Of a stretch of DNA of 64,000 nucleotides, positions 55,890 to 64,000 are shown one piece after another. The DNA lies in assembly GCA_012845835.1 (NCBI GenBank), contig JABAKD010000021.1, positions 16,444,543-16,508,542 on the forward strand, written 5' to 3'. The notes beneath the pieces are model-generated. The model made no database searches, was not told the origin of the DNA, and saw nothing but the letters and a program-made list of their open reading frames with translations. The position numbers and the translations under genes were made by a program. How positions within the stretch are numbered: position 1 is the first letter of the stretch; every line of letters begins with the position of its first letter. The DNA is from Undaria pinnatifida. Its lineage: Eukaryota > Sar > Phaeophyceae > Laminariales > Alariaceae.

Positions 55890-55950
55890 ACCGCTCAGCT
55901 GGACCGCGGGGTTATCGGGATCACATGTCGAACAAAACTTCCGCACGAAT
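55890..55950 (-). pseudogene. second decayed partial copy of the NAD-binding exon
   Basis: The minus strand reads CDPDNPAVQLSG, parallel to DTDNPAIQLQG of the exon at 55605-55719, but the text is lost after that and no acceptor precedes it. With 55444-55500 it shows local tandem duplication of this exon region. Confidence 0.45.
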
Positions 55951-56224
55951 CTAAAACCACAAACGGACGAACAGGTTGCACACGCGCTCTACGGTCGGGA
56001 AATCCGTTAGCACACCGATTGACCAACCATTTCGGACTTACGATGGTTCTATCAATCTACTTCACTCTATTCCACTGGCGAGCCGTCCCACATCACAGCA
56101 GTCTACGTGGAGTTGTACGATGCTATTCGTTGCATGCCTTGGCGTAGGGGTTGTTCTCGAGGGTGCCTCAAGACGACGTCATGAATATAGAAGTCGGGCT
56201 CGGAATGAAGAGGCCAACAAATGA

Positions 56225-56530
56225 TAGTGCTTTTATTACCAGTAGTTAGTACCTGTAGTTTGTACTACCAGTAAGAGTAGTTGGTACTAATACTAGTATT
56301 ACTATACTAGTAGTTAGTACAGTGGTTAGTACTGCAAGCACTTACCAGTAGCTAGTGCTGCTACAACTTCACTAGTAGTTTGTACTATTATTACTATATT
56401 TACAGTTAGTCCTACTACTGCTACACTAATAACTAGTACTACAATTAATATAGTAGCATTTTTTACTACCATTGCTATACCTGCAGCAGTCAGAACTGCT
56501 ATTAGTATACTACTATTAATAGTACATTAA
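56225..56530. repeat. AGTA/TACT-rich cryptic repeat
   Basis: Interspersed TAGTACTA, CTAGTA and TACTAC words over 300 bp without a fixed unit; lies in an intron of the minus-strand reductase. Confidence 0.75.
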
Positions 56531-56533
56531 GGC

Positions 56534-56678
56534 TACGGTGGGGGGGTGCCTCCAATTTTTACTCCCGGGTCAAAGCCAGAAAATGGTATAGTACTAGAGG
56601 TATACCCTTTTTTGGCATTTTTATACCGTTTCTTGGCTTTGACCCGGGAGTGAAAATCGGGAGTGCCCTCCTACCGTT
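56534..56678. mobile_element. palindromic (foldback) MITE
   Basis: Arms of about 57 bp: left 56534-56590 (TACGGTGGGG... to TTTTTACTCCCGGGTCAAAG...), right 56622-56678 (...CTTTGACCCGGGAGTGAAAA to ...CCTACCGTT). Roughly 80-85% complementary, 31-base loop. Found in an intron. Confidence 0.78.
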
Positions 56679-57053
56679 CTACTACTACTAGAGAAATCCG
56701 TCAAAACGCACCGTACACCAGGGTGGTAAAGTATTCCAGTTTTTACGCAAACCTCGATGCGTGCCACAGCAGAGGTAGCATTTTTTGTTTCTGAAATGTT
56801 TCTTAAGTGACGACGGGTCTCCTTTTTTCCTGAAACCGTCGCAAATAGGCCTTTTTTGTCTGGTGGGTCTCGTTGTGTACCTATGAAGCAATGGCAGTTT
56901 TCATCCGGTAGCACTTGATATTTTTTGGTTCTGGTCAGTTTTTGGGAGGATCATGGCATAAGCTTTGAAATTGAGGAACTTTGAGTAAAAAATGTGGTGT
57001 GCCTCTACCGTAGCGCTTGTCGGTGTTAAAGCACAAGGACAGGCCGACCGTAC

Positions 57054-57272
57054 ATTCGCGAGAGCCTCGAGCAGGTTGCTCATGGTTCCGTCTTGGTGCA
57101 ACCTGATCCTCAGTTCGATGCAAAGCGGGCCCTCGGTCGTCTTCCCAGCGGGGATAACTGTTCGTGTCCCTGCCTCAGTGCTTCCTGCTCGTTTCACTCC
57201 CCTGCTCGATGTTGATGCTGGGGAGTCTTGCACTTTCACGGCGAAGGCGTTGTACGACCGCTGGACAACGCC
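57054..57272 (-). CDS. flavohaemoprotein reductase, FAD-binding exon
   Basis: Acceptor TTAACAAG after a T/C-rich tract, donor AAT|GTACGG; 219 bp, 73 codons, phase 0 at both ends. Reads GVVQRSYNAFAVKVQ, where R-S-Y-N corresponds to the FAD-binding R-x-Y-(T/S) of the family (Asn in the last place), then a variable loop, then GPLCIELRIRLHQDGTMSNL followed by LEALAN, matching the second FAD-binding motif with its G-x-M-S. Joins in frame to the NAD exon at 55719. Confidence 0.75.
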
Positions 57273-57299
57273 CTTGTTAAGGCAATACAAAACAAAGGG

Positions 57300-58346
57300 T
57301 GTAGGGGCAAAATGATGAAGTAAGCATTAGTACGCATCTAGCTTTCAATTTGCTTACGGTCAAAGCGCGATGTATAATACAAAACCTAAACGGAAAAGGT
57401 GGTATAATGCTCCCAATACTGTATTAATGCCACTCCCACCTAATCTGGTCGCGCACAGTTGATTCCGATGCAAGACAAGAGTTTTGAGAAGCGGCGAACG
57501 GCCCAAGGAAAGAGCCAAGTGAGACGTGCTAGGTGCCGTGCTGGTCAGGAAGCACCGACGTGTTTCGGTAATCGAGTCCAATCGACTCACAAGACACATC
57601 ACGCGTGGAAGCGTGGACAGCCCACCGCTTGGCTCTGTTGGCACAAAATCGCTACAACCGCTTTTCCAGTACGAGCAGTCGAACAAATCAAAATATTTCC
57701 GCGCGTGATGACGTCATTGCCGTAGCGCGTCTATTGCATGCATAGCGCAGGGATACCGTCGGGCCAGGCAGGCAGAAAGTATTGACAGGATTCACGAACA
57801 AAACGCATGGTGGGGTCGAGGCAGCCCTTATAGGGACATGAGTCATACAAGCGAAAGAATTGCAGCCGCTATTCAGTGAAGATGGAGATGCAACGCTAAC
57901 AGGAACAACAGCTAAAAGTTAAAACACGAGGCACAGTCAAAAAGTTGAACATATGACTAGCTTGCAGCTTGGGGCCGGACCACGGCGAGCGCATTTTTTC
58001 CGAGGCGAGCGAACGGTGACTGCTCGAACTCATAGGCAACATGGAGCTGCGATTCTGTTCATTCCGAGACAAAACGGTTCACCTTTGTGGTCCCCTGTGC
58101 CCGCATTTTGACGTAGCAGACACCGGTTTTGATAGCTTCGACCTGTCGTTCACCCAGCACGAACCGTTGCAACAGCGTCGTTTGGATTTGGAGACGAGGT
58201 TGCTAATGATGGACTGAACCTAATCGGACGCATCACAATCTAGTACCTGAATAGTCTCCACCCAATATCTTCCACGCTATAAGGCATTGAACAAGAACCG
58301 CGTCATGCAGATATCACCAGGCGTTGTGAACATTTCCGCCGAAGGC
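57300..58346. other. intron sequence; nothing further recognised
   Basis: An exon carrying the G-Q-H-type strand of the FAD barrel is expected between 57272 and 59097 but was not found. Confidence 0.4.
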
Positions 58347-58600
58347 TGATTCTACGATAGCCCCCCCCAAAAAAAAACAGCGATTTTCTTTTCATTTTTC
58401 TTCTTAAACGAACGTTTCATGGCTGCTTGGCACGAGTAAGGGAGCTATTCAATGCTAGTTTCCATAGGTTCAAATGTTTGCAAAGGACTATCGAACGATT
58501 ACGTCGAGGTGGGGCACCGTATTTCAGGAGGTACGGCCAGGCGCTGGTTTCAAAACCGGAAATTTCGTTCAAGAAGAGTTGGGTGGGCTATCGTAGAAAG
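58347..58600 (-). mobile_element. MITE, TTCTACGATAGCCC family, copy C
   Basis: Best-preserved ends: GATTCTACGATAGCCCCC on the left and GGGTGGGCTATCGTAGAAA on the right. Interior reads in the opposite direction to copies A and B (AACGAACGTTTCATGGCTGC, then GGCGCTGGTTTCAAAACCGG). About 254 bp; lies in an intron. Confidence 0.88.
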
Positions 58601-59096
58601 CCTCAAACGCTAAATCGCTGGATGTCGTATATGCCTGGATTATACTGGTTTTATCTTCCATGAACGATCTCCAGACCATGGAAACCGAACCAAATTTGTC
58701 CAATATACCGATGTATCTGGCGATACGATTTGTCTAAAGTGTGAAAATAATACGAAGCTAAAACGAAAATGGGAGGGAAGGGCGAGGGAAAGCGGTCCCT
58801 TCTCGCCAGGGCCACCATTCGGAGTGCATATGGACTTTACGACGAAGAACCGGGCCCGGTCGAAAGCAGGGGCTAAATTGCCCCTAATCCCTTGTTAAAA
58901 GCGCACCCTCCAAAAATTGTTTTACACACTTGAATTAGAGCCCGAAAATTCTTGAACTGGTGGCCAATCGATGTAGTAGGTCCACACTGAAAAACTATTA
59001 TGTTTAGTTTCTCGAAGCTACTAAGCCATTGAGGCCAGATTCAAGCGAGGGAACCACGCCAAAAAGAACGAAAAGCATACAACAGGACAAACGCAC

Positions 59097-59199
59097 CATG
59101 GCCTGCGCCTGCCCTGGGCAGGAGAAGATGTACCGATACACCGGCCGCTCGGTCGGGGAGTCGATGGGCCCCGCCCTGCTGGAAGGTAACATCTTCTCC
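59097..59199 (-). CDS. flavohaemoprotein reductase, probable exon at start of FAD domain
   Basis: Excellent acceptor (CCCTCTCCTGTTTAG) and donor ATG|GTGCGT. One frame reads EKMLPSSRAGPIDSPTERPV, then YRYIFSCPGQAQAM, which resembles the first strands of the FAD barrel (a V-x-R-Y-x-F core). That frame starts in phase 1, whereas the previous identified exon (61105) ends in phase 0, so an additional exon between them is needed. Confidence 0.45.
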
Positions 59200-59811
59200 C
59201 TAAACAGGAGAGGGCACACGTGGAAGCGTTCAAATAGGTTCGCCCGTCCCCGGGCACTACTGTTCGACACGACCGGAGAAGTCTGCAAGGTGAAGCGCCG
59301 TTAACGAGGGGCGAGGGGGGGGAAGGGGGTTGTGTTAATGCATTAATGGTCTCTCGGACACGATCTAGATGATCTCGATCTTTGTGTGACCGACAAGACC
59401 AACAAGAGCGACAAGCGAGTAATCCCACGGTGAATGGCTTGCATTTGTTGAGTATTGAATACTGTTCCTGGTAATGTTCCTGGTAATGTTTGTGTCCGAT
59501 CGAGCTCGTCAAGCGAGGAACTAGCCGTTAGGTATTGATCAAGCAGTTTCACGAGTAAATTGTTTCATATTGCTTTAGAAATAAGGCATAGAATCTTGGT
59601 CGGCTTATGCCAACGAATGCATTCGAAGTCATTTTTTGTTGTGATAATGACAATTTTGAGCTAGATCCTCATGCTAGAAGCTCAGAAAATTCTTAAAATA
59701 TGCTGCAACTCTACCGTGGGAAGGCTTCACCATGGCACGATGTCACAGTGTCACAGCAAGGGCGTACATCACTTGTGGAGACTCCTCCTACGCTTGAGAA
59801 GCTCCATAGAC

Positions 59812-60036
59812 AGATTCTGCGATATCCGCGCCTGATTTTCTCTAGCGAACGTTTCATGGCTTCTGGACACGACGAAGGATGCTTATTAAAAGATGTCTGC
59901 GGAAATTTTGCTGTGTGCAAGGGGCTATCAAAGGATGACGTCGGGGTGTCCAGGGACAGGGCATTGCAGGTGATACGGCCGGAAGATGGTTTCAAAACCG
60001 GCCATTTCGTATGCTACAAGTTGGGGGGGGCTACGA
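59812..60036 (-). mobile_element. MITE, TTCTACGATAGCCC family, copy D (diverged ends)
   Basis: Same direction as copy C: GATTCTGCGATATCC left end, GCGAACGTTTCATGGCTTCT, GTTTCAAAACCGG, G-run, and a decayed right end GGCTACGAAGG. About 225 bp, in an intron. Confidence 0.78.
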
Positions 60037-60742
60037 AGGTTGAACGACTCCATACTGATCCTGAAAAAAAAAACACAAGATAATGGGGAAAACATGGAGC
60101 TTAAACACCAACTAACCACCCCATGGCCTACGTTACACATCGCTTACTCTATAGTGACACATACACATGCAATTCCAGCCATATTGGACAGTTTCGCAGG
60201 CTTTGTTTCACAACGACAAATCAATAATTTACAGCTAGTATGACGAGGTCCCTTGATTTTCTCTTCTCGAACCTGCCCCTCACGATATTCTCCTCCCAGG
60301 CCACCACGCGGCTCGACGCCTCAACCGCCTAGCGGCTTTTTCTGTGACTTCGAGCGTACCCCGGGACTTTGGCTCATTGACATGGACGGATGCAGCAGAA
60401 GTGGGCCCACAACCGGTTTACCCGGACAACGTGAGTGTGGGATGGCATACATTGTTTGGGGCGGGGGAACACCGTATATAATATATGATAATGTATCGAA
60501 CACTAATTTTTCCCACGTATGATATGAGCAGAAAAACATTACCCCCATCCCTCCAAATCCTCAATAATCTCTGACCCGCTGTATGACATTAACTTCATTC
60601 TCTCCATCAGTCATCTATTGCTCTGAGGTCGTTGAAACCCCACCTCCAATTTTCTTCCCCCCTCCCTCTATTTATGTTGGTGGTTTCGATGTGGAAGCTA
60701 CATGGATACCTCGACCCTCAACGACCTTAAAACAATGGCCAG

Positions 60743-61010
60743 CTACCTCACGCCCCACCCATTTTGTTTAGCCAAGGTGTCCATCGTTAGCACCCGTTTC
60801 AAATCGCCGGTAAACGCCAACCAAGTGGACGGTTCAACGACCCGAAATGGGCTGTCAAACTTCCCCCAAAACGGCCCTAGCTCGTACACAAACTGACCCT
60901 CCCTCTGCACCCATGATCGCAACCTAGTGGTCTCCCCGTGCATCTCGCACCGCCGGTTGCCACTATACCTGAGAAGACGAGACACGGCTTGTTTTCATGG
61001 AACGTATCAT
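60743..61010 (-). pseudogene. possible Ty3/gypsy integrase C-terminal remnant
   Basis: The minus frame reads AVSRLLRYSGNRRCEMHGET and later FVYELGPFWGKFDSPFRVVE, recalling the 'kl.p.w.GPf.Vv' and 'V.VSRLl.Y' segments at the end of gypsy integrases, though in unusual order. It lies in an intron of the reductase. Low certainty; it may instead be host coding. Confidence 0.28.
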
Positions 61011-61104
61011 TATTCATATTTAGTGTTCCGCTTTATCCGCACGATCATGTGCCTGCCCGCCAATATTTCGCCGGCTACGCACTACGTGTACCTCACGTTC
61101 TCAC

Positions 61105-61362
61105 CAGAGAGTCGTGCAGAGGCTCGGTGCGGCCGACAGCCCACTTGCTCTGCACATGCGCGAGTCCATTCTTGCCGAATTCGAAGTACCCCCCCTTTCC
61201 CCTTCGTTCGGACTCCTTGCGTTCCTCTTTATCCCTCGTCTCGGGGTCTTCTTCTTTTTGGTCTTGGTTTTCTCCTTCTTGTTTTTGATACTGGTGTTGT
61301 TTAAAGTCGTCTTCTTCCTCGATGTATCCCACCACCAAGGAACGCACGATGTCCCATGCTCT
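61105..61362 (-). CDS. flavohaemoprotein reductase, end of cytochrome b5 domain and linker
   Basis: Acceptor GACTGCTGCCAG, donor CTG|GTGAGA; 258 bp, 86 codons, phase 0 at both ends. Begins RAWDIVRSLVVGYIEEEDD, the final helix and strand of the cytochrome b5 domain, then a highly charged Gln/Glu/Lys/Asp linker, then YFEFGKNGLAHVQSKWAVGR. It continues exon 62511-62699 without loss of phase. Confidence 0.78.
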
Positions 61363-61667
61363 CTGGCAGCAGTCGGCACGCAGAACGAAGATCACAACGC
61401 TCAGTACGTAGCTCACACTCGAGTTTTGTGTTCTTGTACGAGTACTTAGTACCTCTACTTTTTCCAAGAGGTGAAAGACACGCATGCTGTTCAACTACTA
61501 AATACGATGCACACCTTTTGGCCGAAGCAATTTCGTTTCTGAACGACGTAGCTCCTTATCCCCACATGGTCTGAAAATGTCGTAATATTTATTTTCGATA
61601 GAGCCATCCCACGTCATATTGGTGCGTCAGAAGGTTTCCCCGAGCTCTTACCATGAGGAGCTCGATA

Positions 61668-61712
61668 TCACCACCATCACCATTACCACCACCACCATCA
61701 TCACCATCGTCA
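61668..61712. repeat. (CAC/ATC)n trinucleotide microsatellite
   Basis: ATCACC and ACCACC triplets, about 45 bp, in an intron of the reductase gene. Confidence 0.9.
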
Positions 61713-62510
61713 CCCGAAAAATGACTTCGAAGGCATTCGTTTGCGCAATCTGGCCGAGCCCCATGACTTAGTCCCAAACCCAACTATACCCATAAAGATG
61801 TTCGACTAACCGGCAGTTTTTCGCTTGAGGAGCTCGACCGGCCAGAGGTATATCTCTTTATGGCTAAAAACATAAAACCTCTACCGTTACTACCATGTAG
61901 CCAGGATGACCCAGTCAATGCCAAGAGCTTTCCGATCTAGGCCATGAGTTTCGTCCTCGGGCTGCACCGTTAGCTTAATCTAGATAAAGTTCAACGTTAA
62001 GGTACAAGGTAAAAGGCGTAGAGCTCCTCGAGGAAGGAGCCCCGGGAAAGAAAGGTGTACCCTTACCGTGGCATGATTGTATTTTGCATTTTGGACATGT
62101 CCTACCTGCAATTCGGGGTCTCGAGTGACCATTTTATAACCGTAGAGGGCTGTTGCTCGTGGTGTACTGCCGGAGGCCACCCGGGACGATTACAGCACGG
62201 AGAGGATAGATAGCTACTTCTCCTGTCGGACACTTTATTCAAGTCTAAGGCAGTTAGCAGTGTCCACTTTTGAGCAGGCAAACCGTATGTACTGTCTGTT
62301 GTGTGCACCGCCTCTGTCCGCCGGACGGAAGCATTTAGATTTCCCTCTGAGGTAGTCTCAAAAAGGTTGTCCCACATTGACCTGGGCCGCAGAAACAAAA
62401 CAAAACACATTTATTTTGCCATTTCATTTAAGTATCTTGTGTTTGAACCATGTTGAAGCTCGTGTGGCACGATGTTGGATGGAGAAAATAACAGCGCTAG
62501 TAAAAGTTAC

Positions 62511-62699
62511 CTCTTGATGAACATGCGGTGAAAACGACATCGCGTGTCCAACAGACAGGTCCTGGCCCAAGAGCTCCTGAGTTATATCTGTCCCCACGGC
62601 GTTTTTGATGAGACGAGCGCCTCCTGGATGCCTCTGGGAGAAGTTCGACACGTCTAAGATTGCACTATCCACCAGCACCCAGCTTTGCCCGTTCGACAC
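62511..62699 (-). CDS. flavohaemoprotein reductase, cytochrome b5 core exon
   Basis: Acceptor CCGCTAG, donor GAG|GTAACT; 189 bp, 63 codons, phase 0 at both ends. Reads VSNGQSWVLVDSAILDVSNF, then SQRHPGGARLIKNAVGTDIT, with the H-P-G-G haem-ligand motif of cytochrome b5, and then LSVGHAMSFSPHVHQE, where a His is the second axial ligand candidate. The strand before it (YSVKEFNEK) is in exon 63160-63408 and the last helix is in exon 61105-61362. The domain carries electrons from the flavin to an acceptor. Confidence 0.88.
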
Positions 62700-63159
62700 C
62701 TAGCGGAAGACGAAAAAACACAGGGAGGGAGCGGCCGGCTAAAAAGAGACAGTAGAAAAAAACCGGCTTCAATGCTGACGCATGCTACTTAAAGTATGGA
62801 AAAGGTGCATCACACTTCTCTCGGGTTCCCATCTTGACGGGCTCTACACTCTGCCCAAATTCCGACTTGGAGAAATAATGAAAGTGCAACGCAATGGACG
62901 ATCTCAATTTTCTACATGTAGGTCCGATGACGAATAGCATTGGAAAAAACAGATGGAGTAATCTCACTCTGTTGCGTGGCGCCTGAACAACAATCTTGCG
63001 TGAGTGGGTTTCGGTTTTGCCCAAAAGAGACTCTGTACCCCTATCCCTCGACATACCTGGCAGTTGTTCTTCAGATTCCACGGAAGCGTCCATGTGCTTC
63101 AATGGAACTACTCGGATTCTGCTGACGTGTTACCCTCCCCCTCCCCTACCTTTTCCTAC

Positions 63160-63408
63160 CTTTTCGTTGAACTCCTTTACGCTGTAGATATCCACCTCTT
63201 CGGTTCTCGGCATCAGCCGCGTAGTCTGTCTTCCACTCTTCGCGCCGAATTGTCCCTCGTTGACCACCGTCACGCACGCACAGTTAGCGGCTCCCTTGTT
63301 GAAGAAGCGCCGATACTGCTTTTGCGACTCTAAGCATATCACAGCCACAGATATCGCAGCGAACCACACGGGGAACACGTAGTTCTTGACCGTGCTGAAG
63401 CTGCCCAG
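63160..63408 (-). CDS. flavohaemoprotein reductase, membrane segment and start of cytochrome b5
   Basis: Acceptor GATGTACTACAG, donor AAG|GTAGGA; 249 bp, 83 codons, phase 0 at both ends. Reads LGSFSTVKNYVFPVWFAAIS, then VAVICLES, a membrane-spanning stretch, then a basic/Cys-containing linker and VDIYSVKEFNEK, the first strand and helix of the cytochrome b5 fold. With the downstream exons the order is membrane segment, cytochrome b5, FAD domain, NAD domain. Family candidates are ferric-chelate reductase-like or NADH-cytochrome b5 reductase-like proteins; a nitrate reductase is less likely because a membrane segment replaces the molybdenum domain. Upstream exons probably run off the right edge. 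Confidence 0.7.
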
Positions 63409-64000
63409 CTGTAGTACATCAACATGGCGATGTATGCCGGAAATTGCGTTGACATGCGCAAGGGTGGTGTACGGTGTCAACAGTGACGAACCAAACAGAT
63501 GCCTACAATGCGGAATGGAACGACCGGGGGTGCGTTTTCACGATGGCCACGGCTCCCGCTTCTGGACGAGTCGGAGAGCCTTAACATGTACAGCACCTAC
63601 CATGTACACAGCGCACAAAACACAAAAAACGCAAGCGACGAATTACGTGCTCCGCACGGACGTACAAATGATGATTCTCCTAGCATTATTGCTTGTGGTA
63701 CACTGTGGATTGCTACCGGTTTACGGAAAGACCTCGGGGCTTCAGACAGTGAAAGCAATGCTCTACTCCGCCCTTGCAGCATGAGCTGGGTGCCTCTCTG
63801 CAGCCGACGCGCTGTTGAGGGCACTGGAATGCGGTAGGTACGAATCATACCTTCCATCTCAATGGTGCGACTCGCGTCTGTGATGCAACGGCACGAACCT
63901 TTCTACGAGCGAAGGTAGAGCCCTTTATGTGAGCGACAGTAGAGCCTGTCCTCCAAGGATGCGACTCATCTCTCTGTTCTCATCGGTGACGCCACCAATG
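63409..64000. other. 5' part of the reductase gene; exons not resolved
   Basis: Minus-strand segments with possible donors exist near 63620 (CATG|GTAGGT) and 63858 (GAAG|GTATGA), but no membrane or haem-ligand pattern allows a choice. Confidence 0.35.

Noticed and set aside
1-64000. CRISPR array, viral integration or bacterial-type operon
   Set aside because: No equal-length spacers between identical repeats, no recognisable viral structural or replication gene, and no clustered co-directional intronless genes were seen.

Overview
This is 64 kb of nuclear DNA from an intron-rich eukaryote. I infer a stramenopile alga, most likely a brown alga close to Ectocarpus. The reasons are short phase-compatible exons bounded by GT/AG, the mixture of Ty3/gypsy, Ty1/copia, non-LTR and tyrosine-recombinase elements, a PIF/Harbinger-like DNA transposon, MITEs, and an internal TTAGGG tract. 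Nothing looks bacterial: there are no operons, CRISPR arrays or rRNA/tRNA genes. The species call is inference; the rest is read from the sequence.

Layout. 1-335 is a pentanucleotide repeat. 2005-3170 is a DNA transposon with terminal inverted repeats and a Harbinger-like transposase remnant. 4794-9364 holds a broken gene for a Thr/Ala/Lys-rich repeat protein; its 282-bp units occur three in direct order and then three in inverted order, and a second smaller foldback lies at 6003-6212. 10164-21015 is low-density sequence with candidate host exons, a long degenerate minisatellite (11440-13010), a (TCC)n tract (17746-18053) and three copies of a dispersed repeat, two of them head-to-head. 23036-26095 is satellite-like DNA with C-runs and copies of a ~300-bp repeat. 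29863-39470 is a decayed Ty3/gypsy element split by a Ty1/copia element (30965-36863) with a perfect 5-bp target-site duplication. 40949-43110 is a short element with Ngaro-like split direct repeats and a broken tyrosine recombinase. 43969-47279 (minus) is a host gene of three phase-matched exons. 48170-50115 is a non-LTR retrotransposon fragment interrupted by the ~300-bp repeat. 52380-54450 is a GAAGCTTCC-type array that flips orientation at a TTAGGG tract. 55605-63408 (minus) is the best host gene: membrane segment, cytochrome b5, FAD-binding and NAD-binding exons, a ferric-reductase or cytochrome-b5-reductase-like flavohaemoprotein with MITEs in its introns.

Most long open frames are simple-repeat or antisense artefacts. 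Host genes are represented by partial exon sets only; first and last exons were generally not identified. The mobile elements all look inactive, and their nesting gives a relative history: gypsy before copia, non-LTR element before the ~300-bp repeat.
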